In this document: positions 43,624 through 53,945 of the stretch, piece after piece
Position numbering within the stretch: the stretch's first letter is position 1
How the letters are laid out: every line of letters begins with the position of its first letter
NCBI RefSeq assembly: GCF_002251435.1
Contig: NZ_NPJI01000067.1
Location: forward strand, 1-64,000
From: Prevotella sp. P2-180
GTDB taxonomy: Bacteria > Bacteroidota > Bacteroidia > Bacteroidales > Bacteroidaceae
Direction: 5' to 3'
Length of the DNA: 64,000 nt
Notes under the pieces: model-generated
Told to the model about the DNA's origin: nothing
Seen by the model: only the letters and a program-made list of their open reading frames with translations
Databases searched by the model: none
Translations under genes and position numbers: made by a program

Positions 43624-44766
43624 ATGGAGATAAAAGACATTGAAATATCAGTTTCTGAGAAAGAAGCATTGGACATTATGGAGCATGACAGTGCTCTTTC
43701 AAGTGTTTTGACCGATGATGACTTTATCGACGATTGTGCTGATATTGCAGGCATAACTATAGGGCTTATGAAACGTGATAATCCTCTTGATATTGACGTT
43801 GATTCAGACCTCGCGAAAATCCATGGTCGTCTTGACATGCACAGGGCAACCGTACGTCGTTTTTGGCCATGGATTGCCGCAGCAGTAGCTGTTATTATGG
43901 TTATCTTTTATGTTGCGACCAAACCTTTATTTATTAATAAGGTGGATGTGATGCAACATTACGTTCAGGTGTTTCAGGCATGCGAAACCGATACAGCAGT
44001 CATGATTCGTGAGTTTGGACAAGAAGAATCCGTCCCCCTTGCTATGGCATGTAAAAACGCTCCGTTAGTCTATGATGCATCAAACCATGAGGCGAAATAC
44101 AGTTCAGACAATGACCGTAACGCGAAATACTCGTCAAAACGGCATAGTCTAAGTGTACCAAGAGGAAAGTCGTTTAAGGTTATCTTGTCTGACAATACAG
44201 TAGTGTATGTCAATGCCGATAGCCGTATTGTCTATCCTATGGCTTTTGGTAATAAAGAACGTGTGGTTGAGCTTGAAGGAGAAGCACTGTTCAAAGTAGC
44301 TAAGGATCCTACTAGGCCTTTTATCGTTAAAAGCCGTGGAGTGGATGTATTGGCTTTGGGCACTGAATTCAACGTAAGAAACTATCCCTCTGAACCACTA
44401 AAAGTCACTCTTGTATCAGGTAGCGTAGAAGTGAGCAATGCCAACAATTGTAACAAAAAGCGATTATCACCGGGACAGCAGGCTTCGGTGGACAAGACCA
44501 TGGATGTAGAGAATGTGGATGCAGAAGGAACTGTGTTTTGGAAGGATGGACTATTCTATTTCGACGGTGTAACATTGAAGGAAATGATGGCTGAGATTGG
44601 GCGATGGTATAATACAGACATATATATTGAGAACGATAATGTCGCTAAGTTACAACTGCATTTCTATGCAGACAGAAAACAGGATATCCACCATTTCATA
44701 AAGATACTTAATCGCACTGAGCGCATACATGCTGTCTACAATAATGGGAAAATCATGATTAAATGA
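43624..44766 (+). CDS. FecR-family anti-sigma factor
   Basis: A 380-residue membrane protein. I use the ATG at 43624, since the longer frame from 43570 overlaps the sigma gene and has no good site. A cytoplasmic front (1-about 78) binds the sigma factor. A TM helix (FWPWIAAAVAVIMVIFYVA, about 79-98) crosses the inner membrane. The periplasmic FecR domain has LSVPRGKSFKVILSDNTVVYVNADSRIVYP and GEALFKVAKDPTRPFIVKS, and ends with a DUF4974 segment (FDGVTLKEMMAEIGRWYN). It should relay the signal from the STN domain of the SusC protein. Confidence 0.93.
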   Translation: MEIKDIEISVSEKEALDIMEHDSALSSVLTDDDFIDDCADIAGITIGLMKRDNPLDIDVDSDLAKIHGRLDMHRATVRRFWPWIAAAVAVIMVIFYVATKPLFINKVDVMQHYVQVFQACETDTAVMIREFGQEESVPLAMACKNAPLVYDASNHEAKYSSDNDRNAKYSSKRHSLSVPRGKSFKVILSDNTVVYVNADSRIVYPMAFGNKERVVELEGEALFKVAKDPTRPFIVKSRGVDVLALGTEFNVRNYPSEPLKVTLVSGSVEVSNANNCNKKRLSPGQQASVDKTMDVENVDAEGTVFWKDGLFYFDGVTLKEMMAEIGRWYNTDIYIENDNVAKLQLHFYADRKQDIHHFIKILNRTERIHAVYNNGKIMIK

Positions 44767-44905
44767 TGTTTTTTTACTAAATAAACGACAACTTGTATGT
44801 TTTTCCTCTTTTTTTGCGAAAAAAATGCATCTTTAGGGTAGCCATTTCGTAATGGTCTCGTATAATAAGAAAATTGAATTATTAATTATTTAGATTTTTT
44901 TGTAT

Positions 44906-47900
44906 ATGAGAGAAAGACGATTACGATTTCGCGTTGCCACCTTGGTAGCGTTTTTTCTCCTGCTTGCTTTGCCTTCCATGTCGCAAGGCACAAAGGAGAA
45001 AGGTATCACCATGGAATTCAGAAACGAGGACCTGCCGTTACTTTTCAAACGTATTGAAAAGGCTTCTGACTTCCGTGTAATTTTTATCTATGAAGACGTA
45101 AGCAAATATCGTTCGACCGGGAAGATAACGAATGCTAGTGTCGACAAGGCTATGAAAGCCATCATTGGGAACCACCCTTTGAAATACCATATCGATGGCA
45201 AGTTCATAAACGTGAGCCGTAAGCAGGTAAAGATGCTGAAAGAAGTTAAGGGTATGGTATTGTCAGACAATGACGGACATCCCGTGCCTGGGGCTACCGT
45301 TGCAGTTGAAGGCACACAACAACAGACAATCACAGACGCAAATGGAGTCTTCAACCTGTCAAATGTGTATGAAGACATGGCTGTGAAAGTTTCATTTGTC
45401 GGAATGCTTCCTCAAAGGAAGAAGGTTTCAGCAAACATGACTATTATGTTGAAAGACGATTTTGAACAGCTCAGCGAAGTTGTGGTCACGGGTTATGGTA
45501 ATACTGTAAAAGGTAACTTTACAGGTGCTGCCACCACACTCAAGGCTTCTGAACTTAATCTAGAATCGTTTTCGTCAGTAGACCAGATGTTGCAGGGATT
45601 GGTGCCGGGCATGATGGTAAAACAGACAACAGGTATGGTTGGCGCATCTCCCAAAATTCGGGTGCGTGGAACATCTTCATTATTAGGAAGCCAGAATCCA
45701 GTTTGGGTTGTTGACGGTGTTGTGCAACGTGACCCGCAGCCATTTAATTCAGAGGAAAACACAAAGTTTTCTGTGGATAATGATGATATCACCCAACTTG
45801 CAGGAAATGCAATATCATGGTTGAACCCAAGTGACATCGAGACTATCACAGTACTAAAAGACCCTTCTGCTACAGCGATTTATGGTTCAGAGGCAGCAAA
45901 CGGAGTAATCGTCATCACCACCAAGAAGGCAAATAGCGGAAAGTTGTCTGTTTCGTATAACGGCGATTTCACAATAGGCCAGCGTCCAGGTTATGGCCTA
46001 TATAATCAGATGAACTCTCAAGAAATCATGCAACTTGGACAGGAAATGTATGAAGACAGGGTCTCGTATCCGTCAAATATCCTGCCTGTGGGTTATGCTG
46101 GACTGCTTCAAAGCTACCTCAACAAAAACATTAGTAAAGAACAGTTTGATTCGGAATATTACAGAATGTCCAATCTAAATACCGATTGGTTTTCTGCCTT
46201 GTTCAGAAATTCCTTCAGTCACAAGCATAATGTGAGCCTCAGTGGTGGAACAAATGTAGTACAAAATCGTACATCATTAAATTTTACGGAAGAGAATGGT
46301 GAAGCTAAAGGTAATGACAACCAACTATTCTCCGCCACATCAAATACAACGATGAATCTTCTTAACGACAAACTGAAGGTTAACCTTCTTCTCACTGGCA
46401 CTTACAGAAAGACCACAGGCTTTGCCTATGGCGTAGACCCTTTCAACTACGCATACGGAACAAGTCGCGCAATACCTTTATATAATGCAGACGGAACCCT
46501 TTATTATCATGAGAAATGGGCCGATGAGACAAGTACAGTTATCGATAATAAGAACAGTTATAAATACAATATTCTCAATGAACGCAATAATACAGGAAGC
46601 CAAAGCATTACAAAGAGATGGGGCTCTACACTTAGCGTGAACTGGAATATTTTGCCTGGCTTGGAATATCAGGGACTCTTCTCCTACAGCAGCTCGTCTA
46701 CTGATACCAAATCATACGCAACCGAACGGTCGTTCTATGCCACATCGCTTAGGGGATATGAATACGGTGCGTATTCGAGCTCATCTCAGGAGATAGGGTA
46801 CTCAAGAATGCCATTCGGCGGACTTCTTGAGACTGGTTTCACGGACATCACGACCATTACAGTGCGCAATGCACTTGTATATGACAAGCTGATAAACGAC
46901 GTACATAGAATTACAGCCCAGATAGGCATAGAGACCAATACAGTGAAAACAAGAGGTACTACAAGCAAGCGATATGGCTATCTCAAGGATAGAGGCGAGA
47001 CTTTTGCCAATCTGCCTATTCAGTATATTGACCTAATATGGAATGAACCAGAAGAAAACCCTTTTGTTAGGGGAGAAGCTACTGTGCTGAATAAAGTTAA
47101 CAATAAACTTAGCGAATACGCCATATTGGCATATACATACGACAATAGATATGTAGTTAACCTCAACGCGCGTCTTGATGCGTCAAACCGATTCGGACAG
47201 GACAAAAACAAAAGGTTTGAGCCTACATGGTCGGCAGGAGCAAAATGGAGAATAGGCTCTGAAAAGTTTGCAAATAACATCAGTTGGATGAACAACCTTG
47301 ACATCATCGCATCTTATGGATACCAGGGTAACTCTGTGGAAACCGTATCTCCATATCTGATTGCAAAGGATGGAGGAGTAAATGAGTACTATAACGACTA
47401 TATACTGACAATAAGTTCGCTGCCATATCCTGATTTAGGATGGGAAAAGACAAGAACCTACAATTTCGGCATCGACGCCACCTTTTTCGATGGTAGGTTA
47501 AACATGATCGCAAACTATTTCCGCAAGGTCAGCAACGTGCTTACATCACGCAACGTACCCTTCGAGAATGGTGTTCAAAAAGCTATTGTGGGTGGTGGCG
47601 AAATTACTAATAGTGGCTACGACTTCGTGGTCAACGTAGTGCCTATTAGGACAAGAGACTTTTCATGGCAGGTTTCATTGAATACCAGCGTGACCAAGAA
47701 CACCCTTGAGAAGAACCAACGTGTCAACACCCTCAATGACTACATTAATGGAACAGCTGGTATAAATGGCGAAGCATACTCCACTTTTTATTCATATAAG
47801 TTCAAGGGGCTGAATGAGTCAAACGGTCAGCCTGAGTTTGAAAACATGGAAGTAGAGAACGGAGAAGACCCAAGGGCTTATCTTGTTAAGTCAGGTAAGT

Positions 47901-48436
47901 TCCTTCCCGACTTTAATGGTGGTCTTAACATGCAGTTCAAGTATAAGGCATTCACACTCTATGCCTTGTTTAACATACAATGGGGAGGACATGGCCGACT
48001 TCCAAAACTCTATGACACGTCAAGCAATTATGGTATACCAACTCCAGAGCAAAACGTGTCACGTGACATTATTGGCAGATGGCGTAAGCCTGGCGACAAT
48101 ACTCTCATACCTTCAATACCAACATCCTTGGCTTATATACAGTTGCCCTCTACAGGCTCTGTAGAAAGTAGCGAATCTTGGTTATATGATATGTATAATA
48201 ACTCAGATGTAAGAGTGGCAAAAACCGACTTTATAAGATGCAACTCTCTTTCTCTTGCATACGATTTCGATGAGAGATTTCTATCGAAGATATACGCAAA
48301 GCGACTGCAGTTGAAGTTCACCCTCGCCAATCCTTTTTTATGGGTGTCTGACAGCAAATGGAATGGCATAGATCCTGAGACAGGAAACTGGCCGGCAAGA
48401 CGAATGGCAACAATGTCGCTGAAAGTCATGTTCTAA
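44906..48436 (+). CDS. SusC/RagA-type TonB-linked outer-membrane protein with STN domain
   Basis: A 1176-residue protein from the ATG at 44906. The signal peptide (LVAFFLLLALPSMS) is followed by an STN secretin/TonB signalling domain (about 30-115; FRNEDLPLLFKRIEKASDFRVIF). A carboxypeptidase-like beta-sandwich (about 118-195; VKGMVLSDNDGHPVPGATV) and a TonB-box-like EQLSEVVVTGYG lead to the plug (QMLQGLVPGMMVKQTTGMVG, KDPSATAIYGSEAANGVI) and a 22-strand barrel ending in MATMSLKVMF. The STN domain marks a transporter that also signals to FecR. Partner SusD follows at once. Import of a peptide or glycan. Confidence 0.95.
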   Translation: MRERRLRFRVATLVAFFLLLALPSMSQGTKEKGITMEFRNEDLPLLFKRIEKASDFRVIFIYEDVSKYRSTGKITNASVDKAMKAIIGNHPLKYHIDGKFINVSRKQVKMLKEVKGMVLSDNDGHPVPGATVAVEGTQQQTITDANGVFNLSNVYEDMAVKVSFVGMLPQRKKVSANMTIMLKDDFEQLSEVVVTGYGNTVKGNFTGAATTLKASELNLESFSSVDQMLQGLVPGMMVKQTTGMVGASPKIRVRGTSSLLGSQNPVWVVDGVVQRDPQPFNSEENTKFSVDNDDITQLAGNAISWLNPSDIETITVLKDPSATAIYGSEAANGVIVITTKKANSGKLSVSYNGDFTIGQRPGYGLYNQMNSQEIMQLGQEMYEDRVSYPSNILPVGYAGLLQSYLNKNISKEQFDSEYYRMSNLNTDWFSALFRNSFSHKHNVSLSGGTNVVQNRTSLNFTEENGEAKGNDNQLFSATSNTTMNLLNDKLKVNLLLTGTYRKTTGFAYGVDPFNYAYGTSRAIPLYNADGTLYYHEKWADETSTVIDNKNSYKYNILNERNNTGSQSITKRWGSTLSVNWNILPGLEYQGLFSYSSSSTDTKSYATERSFYATSLRGYEYGAYSSSSQEIGYSRMPFGGLLETGFTDITTITVRNALVYDKLINDVHRITAQIGIETNTVKTRGTTSKRYGYLKDRGETFANLPIQYIDLIWNEPEENPFVRGEATVLNKVNNKLSEYAILAYTYDNRYVVNLNARLDASNRFGQDKNKRFEPTWSAGAKWRIGSEKFANNISWMNNLDIIASYGYQGNSVETVSPYLIAKDGGVNEYYNDYILTISSLPYPDLGWEKTRTYNFGIDATFFDGRLNMIANYFRKVSNVLTSRNVPFENGVQKAIVGGGEITNSGYDFVVNVVPIRTRDFSWQVSLNTSVTKNTLEKNQRVNTLNDYINGTAGINGEAYSTFYSYKFKGLNESNGQPEFENMEVENGEDPRAYLVKSGKFLPDFNGGLNMQFKYKAFTLYALFNIQWGGHGRLPKLYDTSSNYGIPTPEQNVSRDIIGRWRKPGDNTLIPSIPTSLAYIQLPSTGSVESSESWLYDMYNNSDVRVAKTDFIRCNSLSLAYDFDERFLSKIYAKRLQLKFTLANPFLWVSDSKWNGIDPETGNWPARRMATMSLKVMF

Positions 48437-48481
48437 ATGAATAATAAGTCTTACACAAATAATAACGAAATATTCGAAATT

Positions 48482-49888
48482 ATGAAGAAAAAACATATAC
48501 TAATACTATTCTTTGTTATTATTGGAATGGCATCATGTTCAGATTTCCTTAACGAGGAATCGGGCGACGAGGTAATAGTCAAAACCGTGTCGGATTACAA
48601 GGAACTTCTTCTCGGTTCGGGCTATCCCTCGCCCACAGGTAAACTATATAACACGCTCTATCTGCTTGATGACGACTATATGCTTAACGAGAAATCAATG
48701 TGGGATCCTGACAACGATTATGAAGGAGCGGTAAGTGCATTCCCTTTCTTCACATGGCAACCTGACATGTGGGAGAACCAGAATGTGAACAAGACATATT
48801 ATGACGACTGCTATGCCATGACATACGAACGGATAGTAGGAGTAAATGCTGTTCTCGATGGAATAGAAGAAGCCGTGGGAGGAACACGCCAAGATATGGA
48901 TATTGTTAAGGCTGAGGCACTTGCACTTAGGGGATATTACTACTTCATGCTTGTTAATATCTTTGGCAAACCATATAAAACAGACAAAGAGTCGTTGGGT
49001 GTGCCATTGAAACTTAATGCCGACATGAATACGTCTGGACTTGATAGAAATACCGTCGCAGAGGTATATGCCCAGATTGTGAGAGATCTTGAAGAGTCGT
49101 CGGAACTGTTTTGTAAATACCCCAAAACGCGCGGAGATTTCCGATTCAACATCCCTTCGGTAAACATTGTTCTCTGCCGAGTGTATTTGCAGATGGAGAA
49201 TTGGGACAAGGTTATTGAGGCTGCAACCACTGCCATCGACAATGGCAACCCTATCACCAACTACACTCTTCTTCCTGCAAAGAACGGTACGATGGCAAGC
49301 TACGACTATTCTGAGGTGGAGCTTCTCTATGGTAATGGATATTCAACTTGCTCGCTTCCTGGATTCAAGGTGTCAGATGAACTTATTGGACTTTTTGACG
49401 ACAATGATATGAGAAAGGTCCTTTGGTTTTATAACGGCAACGTGTATAAGAAGCGTTTAGGAAGCAAACGAACACCGACAAACGCCATTAGGATTTCTGA
49501 GGCTTATCTATGTCGCGCTGAGGCTTATGCTAGAAAAAACAATGATGACGCCGCATGGAAGGACCTTACAAAACTGCGTGAAAACAGATATAAAGACTAT
49601 GTCCCGCAACGTCCAACAAGCAATGAAGCCTTGATTAAGGATATTGTCAAAGAGAGAAGGCTCGAACTGTGCTTCGACGAAGTGAGATGGTTTGACCTTA
49701 GAAGAAATGGAATGCCGTCAATAGTGCATTTATACAAGACAAAGAGTGTGGACGAATGGCAGAAATACGTGCTGAAGGATAACGATCCGATGTATACACT
49801 GCCTTTGCCTAATGAAGTGATACAGGAAAATCCCGCTTTAAGGCAGAACGAGTCGGCCGCAATGCCTAAACGTCCTGCAAGTGTATGA
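48482..49888 (+). CDS. SusD/RagB family lipoprotein
   Basis: A 468-residue surface lipoprotein. The start at the ATG at 48482 gives a lipobox GMASC (Cys18). It has the SusD tetratricopeptide core (ALALRGYYYFMLVNIFGKPY) and the end RLELCFDEVRWFDLRRNG followed by YTLPLPNEVIQENPALRQN. It caps the SusC barrel and binds the substrate. Its family of TonB-linked pairs can serve glycans or peptides; the neighbouring peptidases favour peptides. Confidence 0.95.
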   Translation: MKKKHILILFFVIIGMASCSDFLNEESGDEVIVKTVSDYKELLLGSGYPSPTGKLYNTLYLLDDDYMLNEKSMWDPDNDYEGAVSAFPFFTWQPDMWENQNVNKTYYDDCYAMTYERIVGVNAVLDGIEEAVGGTRQDMDIVKAEALALRGYYYFMLVNIFGKPYKTDKESLGVPLKLNADMNTSGLDRNTVAEVYAQIVRDLEESSELFCKYPKTRGDFRFNIPSVNIVLCRVYLQMENWDKVIEAATTAIDNGNPITNYTLLPAKNGTMASYDYSEVELLYGNGYSTCSLPGFKVSDELIGLFDDNDMRKVLWFYNGNVYKKRLGSKRTPTNAIRISEAYLCRAEAYARKNNDDAAWKDLTKLRENRYKDYVPQRPTSNEALIKDIVKERRLELCFDEVRWFDLRRNGMPSIVHLYKTKSVDEWQKYVLKDNDPMYTLPLPNEVIQENPALRQNESAAMPKRPASV

Positions 49889-49909
49889 CATTAATTAAAT
49901 GAGAACATT

Positions 49910-50794
49910 ATGAAAACTATAAGAACATTGAAATATTTTTATATACTTATTGTTGCTGTTGTAGCATTCACAGCTTGTAACGACGATAATGAACTTGGAG
50001 AAGTAAAAGTGCCTGGGTCTGACTACACCTTGCCCCAAGGTGGAAATAATGAGGCCGACGCAAAGATAATGTCGCTTTATGATACTTATGGAAGTTACTT
50101 CCTGTATGTTTTCAGCGAAAAGGACTTTAAGTGGTCTCTTGTTGAAAACAATGGCACAGAATACCAGTTTGAGCCTATAGAACCTGAAAGGGTAAATAAT
50201 TTGCTGGACATAATACAAATAACATGGCTCGATTTGTACGACACGTCATTCTTGAAGAAAAACATGCCAAAATTTGTCATGCTCACCGGGAAGTTGCAGA
50301 CCTTAGTGGAAGACTGGTGGTCGTCATCATGGGTAGACGTACCGGCTCGATGTATCGACAATCAGATTGCAATATCCGACATAACTAAAAATGTAGGAGA
50401 AATGACATCTGATGACAAACGTTCATTCAAGAATTATCTTCAAGCTGTTTTCCTCAATTATTGTATTACAACAGGGGCTGTAGAAGTACCTCAGGAGTTT
50501 TATACAGTAAGCGACTATACTGCCGACTTGTATTGGGAGTCAACAGAGAAGGCAAGGGAATACGGATTTGTTTACAATCCTCAGACCGACGAGGAGTGGA
50601 GCACTGTATACTGGTCATTAAGTCAGTCACTCGACATAAGTGCATATGTCGCGTCTTTAGCTTACCGCACAGAGAGCGAATGGACAGAGGACCTTGAATA
50701 TCCTCTTGTTAGGAAGAAGTACGAACTTCTTGTAAATGCATTCACAAAGGCAGGAGTAGATATAAAGAAGATAGGAAATAAAGACTTCAAATAA
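49910..50794 (+). CDS. Lipoprotein resembling Peptidase_Mx1 proteins, active site missing
   Basis: A 294-residue lipoprotein (lipobox FTAC, Cys near 23) that starts 21 bases after susD. Its layout matches the putative zinc-binding metallopeptidases (Peptidase_Mx1) that often follow SusD: a front with LYDTYGSYFLYVFSEKDFKW, a VNNLLDIIQITWLDLYDTSFLKKNMPK middle, and a back with FYTVSDYTADLYW. The HHEFxH zinc helix expected in the middle is replaced by a segment like YLQAVFLNYC, with no HExxH anywhere. It may be a binding protein derived from a peptidase. The family call is by layout only. Confidence 0.6.
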   Translation: MKTIRTLKYFYILIVAVVAFTACNDDNELGEVKVPGSDYTLPQGGNNEADAKIMSLYDTYGSYFLYVFSEKDFKWSLVENNGTEYQFEPIEPERVNNLLDIIQITWLDLYDTSFLKKNMPKFVMLTGKLQTLVEDWWSSSWVDVPARCIDNQIAISDITKNVGEMTSDDKRSFKNYLQAVFLNYCITTGAVEVPQEFYTVSDYTADLYWESTEKAREYGFVYNPQTDEEWSTVYWSLSQSLDISAYVASLAYRTESEWTEDLEYPLVRKKYELLVNAFTKAGVDIKKIGNKDFK

Positions 50795-50820
50795 TTATTA
50801 ATAAAAATAAAACTAATGCA

Positions 50821-53445
50821 ATGAAAAGAAACAAATTAGCATTGGTAATACTTGCTGTCGCGTTATTGTTAAATGGCGCGACAGCAGTAGATGCCAAGAA
50901 GAAAGAAAAGCACAGGGAAAAAAAAGAAACAGTTCAAAAAACTCAGTACCAAAAATTGCTTGACAAGCCAGGGAAAACTACTGCCGAGGGGGGATTTGTG
51001 ACTCTACACAAACTCAATGGGAAGTTGTATGCAGAATTGCCGGTGAAATATCTCGGGCGAGACGTGCTTTTGTCGTCTACAATAGCTGAAACAGGCAACT
51101 CAAGAATAGCTACTCTTGGATACAAAAATACCGATCCGTTACACATCAGGTTCTGCCGTCTCGACAGTTCTGTAGTCATAAAGACTGTTAATTCGCTCAC
51201 AGAAGGTGACAAGGAACTCGCGACAGCAATAAAAAGGAGCTACAACGAGCCATTCTTCAAAAAATACAAAATTGAGGCATGGGGCAAAGACTCTGCAAGT
51301 GTCGTGTTTGAGATGACAGACATTTTTATGGGCGATGAGGCTCTGTTGAAACCTCTTGTAGATAAATTCAGCATTCTTGACGTTAAGTCTACCCATAAGC
51401 CTGCACTTTGCGCACTCGGAAACATAAAGTCGTTTGATGATAATGCCACGGTAGAGTCATACCTTACTTACGATTATTCCATAAACTTTATGACAAGCGA
51501 AGTGGCAAAAAGCAAGATTACAGTGAAGGTAAACCGCACTCTGCTTCTGCTGCCGGAAGAATTGATGAAACCAAGGATTGCCGACACAAGAATAGGAGTG
51601 TTCCTCACACAAAAACAAAACATTACCATGAAACATGACGGAATTGAAGACTACGCACTGGCTAACAGATGGAGACTCGAACCGTCAGACATGGAAGCGT
51701 GGAAAGCTGGAAAGCTCGTTGAACCTAAGAAACCTATTTTGTGGTATATTGATGATGCGTTTCCCGAAGATTGGAAACAACCATTGAAAAAGTCAGTAAC
51801 CATTTGGAATAAGGCATTTGAGAAAATCGGTTTCAAAAATGTAATGCAGGCAGTGGATTTCCCGAAAGATGACCCCAATTTTGATCCAGACAACCTCAAA
51901 TATTCTTGTATTAGATATGTACCAATAAGTGTTGAGAATGCCATGGGACCTTCATGGGTAGACCCTCGTACAGGAGAGATTATTAATGCGACGGTACTCG
52001 TGTATAATGACGTAATTAAACTTATTAATAACTGGCGTTTCGTGCAAACTGCTCAGTTAGATCCTGACGTGAGATGCAAAAAAATGCCAAAACGAATCGT
52101 TTACGAGTCGCTTGCTTATGTTTTTGCCCATGAGATAGGTCATACTCTTGGCTTGATGCACAATATGTCTGCGTCGAGTGTATTTCCTGTAGACTCATTG
52201 AGGTCGGCCTCTTTTACCCAGAAATATGGAACCACCCCCTCTATAATGGATTATGCAAGGTTCAATTATGTTGCACAGCCAGGAGACAAGGGGGTAAGAT
52301 TATCACCACCAGATATGGGCGTGTACGATGAATATGCCATAAAATGGTTGTATTCACCAATCCCGGGGAATCTCTCTGTAGAAGAGGAGGCGAAAGTATT
52401 GGAAAAATGGATTGATGAAAAAGCCGGAAATCCGCTATATCGATATGGTAGACAACAGGTTTACTCTAGGTACGATCCAAGTGCACTTGAAGAAGACCTT
52501 GGTGACGATGCTGTCAAGGCTGGCGAATATGGTATCAAAAACTTGAAATACATTCTTAAAAATCTTAATAACTGGATTGATGACGACGAGTCGACAGCAC
52601 ACAGACAGGAACTATATGAGGCTATTTGCTCGCAATACTTGAGGTATCTTAACAATGCTTTGATTAACGTTGGTGGAATCTATCTGACGGAAATAAAGGA
52701 TGGGACACCTGAAAAAAGATGGAAGCCTGTTGACAGGAAGAAGCAGCACGAAGTACTTATGTGGGTTATTGAACAGATAAAGAACAGCGACTGGCTTGAC
52801 GACAAGAATTTGACACAGAACTTCCCATTGGCGCTTAACAAGTCGCTTACCATGAAGGGAAACATTGGACGAAAAATATTCGGGCTCGACAATAAAGTGC
52901 TATTGTGTTCACACATCAGCAACGACCCATACACACAACGTGAATACTACGATGACCTCTTTAATGCCATTTGGCAAAACACAGAAGGCAAAAACCGCCT
53001 AACCGCAGGAGACAAACTCCTTCAGAGGCTATCTCTGCAAGAAATGTCTAAAGCAATGAAGAAGATTACTGGCAAGGGTGCATCCTCTCTCGCTGAAGGT
53101 GCATCTGTATATGCTCCATCTGTTGATGAAATAGCTCTCTATGGTCTTGACAAAACAGGAACTGTAGAACGTCATATTTACGACCTGACGCTGTTAGAGG
53201 AAGAAAAAGGGCGTGGATTTGTTTCCACACTGCTTAAGCCATCAAGGAATTTTGGTGACAAATCCGACTTTGGACTGCAATCAGAGATCAACACCGATGC
53301 TATAGATGAGTCTTCTGCATATCGTGCCATGATGGTTGACAAGATAGAGACTTTGGTGAGAAAACGACTACTCAACGCTCATCCTGACGACAAAGCTCAT
53401 TATAAATCAATTATTCTGATAATAAATTCGCTGAAGAACAAGTAA
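50821..53445 (+). CDS. Zinc-dependent metalloprotease (DUF5117/DUF4953 type)
   Basis: An 874-residue secreted enzyme. The signal peptide (LVILAVALLLNGATAVDA) is followed by a DUF5117-like front (YAELPVKYLGRDVLLSSTIAETG) and the catalytic domain. The zinc motif AHEIGHTLGLMHNM (near residue 438) is intact, and PSIMDYARFNYVAQPGD behind it gives the Met-turn. The rest matches DUF4953. Such proteins sit at SusC/SusD loci and are thought to be surface or periplasmic peptidases. Last gene of the locus, followed by a strong terminator. Confidence 0.9.
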   Translation: MKRNKLALVILAVALLLNGATAVDAKKKEKHREKKETVQKTQYQKLLDKPGKTTAEGGFVTLHKLNGKLYAELPVKYLGRDVLLSSTIAETGNSRIATLGYKNTDPLHIRFCRLDSSVVIKTVNSLTEGDKELATAIKRSYNEPFFKKYKIEAWGKDSASVVFEMTDIFMGDEALLKPLVDKFSILDVKSTHKPALCALGNIKSFDDNATVESYLTYDYSINFMTSEVAKSKITVKVNRTLLLLPEELMKPRIADTRIGVFLTQKQNITMKHDGIEDYALANRWRLEPSDMEAWKAGKLVEPKKPILWYIDDAFPEDWKQPLKKSVTIWNKAFEKIGFKNVMQAVDFPKDDPNFDPDNLKYSCIRYVPISVENAMGPSWVDPRTGEIINATVLVYNDVIKLINNWRFVQTAQLDPDVRCKKMPKRIVYESLAYVFAHEIGHTLGLMHNMSASSVFPVDSLRSASFTQKYGTTPSIMDYARFNYVAQPGDKGVRLSPPDMGVYDEYAIKWLYSPIPGNLSVEEEAKVLEKWIDEKAGNPLYRYGRQQVYSRYDPSALEEDLGDDAVKAGEYGIKNLKYILKNLNNWIDDDESTAHRQELYEAICSQYLRYLNNALINVGGIYLTEIKDGTPEKRWKPVDRKKQHEVLMWVIEQIKNSDWLDDKNLTQNFPLALNKSLTMKGNIGRKIFGLDNKVLLCSHISNDPYTQREYYDDLFNAIWQNTEGKNRLTAGDKLLQRLSLQEMSKAMKKITGKGASSLAEGASVYAPSVDEIALYGLDKTGTVERHIYDLTLLEEEKGRGFVSTLLKPSRNFGDKSDFGLQSEINTDAIDESSAYRAMMVDKIETLVRKRLLNAHPDDKAHYKSIILIINSLKNK

Positions 53446-53462
53446 TTGAAAATATTATTGTC

Positions 53463-53520
53463 AAATACCGCACTGCTCATGTGGTTGGATAATTATCAGT
53501 TCCGCAGTGCGGTATTTTTT
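53463..53520 (+). terminator. Terminator of the sigma/SusCD/protease locus
   Basis: AAATACCGCACTG (53463-53475) pairs with CAGTGCGGTATTT (53505-53517) and a T-run follows. The 13-bp stem is exact. Its arm contains TTCCGCAGTGCGG, close to the 15.7-kb array unit. Confidence 0.88.
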
Positions 53521-53631
53521 TATATCCTCACTCCGTCCAGCATTTCAAAAAATCTCATTACTTTTTACCCCTGTTCGGGATAAAAATATACTTTAGAAAA
53601 TTTGATAATCTCATTTTTTTTTTTATTCTCG

Positions 53632-53945
53632 TATCTTTGTAGGTGATAATCAAATAGTTACGAATAATAAAAAGAGACTACCAAATGATTTCAAGGGACA
53701 AAGTTACAGAAATTTTCTGTATTATTGATGAGTTGTGTAAAATTTTCGAGGCTGAAAATGCTGAAAAGTTGTTATTTTCCAATCCGCCAAACTTTTCGCC
53801 GATTATTTGCATTTCTAAGCGGCCATCATCTTCTTCTCTACTGCATAGCGTCAGATGTCATATGGATTTTGGGGAAGAATTCACCCCAGTTCTTGTAGTA
53901 AATCAGCCGTTGTCCTCGTCTAACGTGCAAAAAACAACAAATTAA
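53632..53945 (+). pseudogene. Front of an IS982-like transposase gene, then unrelated sequence
   Basis: A promoter box TATCTTTG (53632-53639) is followed by ATG at 53685 and the start MISRDKVTEIFCIIDELCKIF, which looks like the N-terminus of IS982-family transposases of Bacteroidales. After about 25 residues the family sequence ends and the frame runs on through Ser/Pro-rich codons to 53945. No catalytic DDE part is found. A remnant, perhaps of a left IS end. The family call rests on about 20 residues. Confidence 0.5.
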
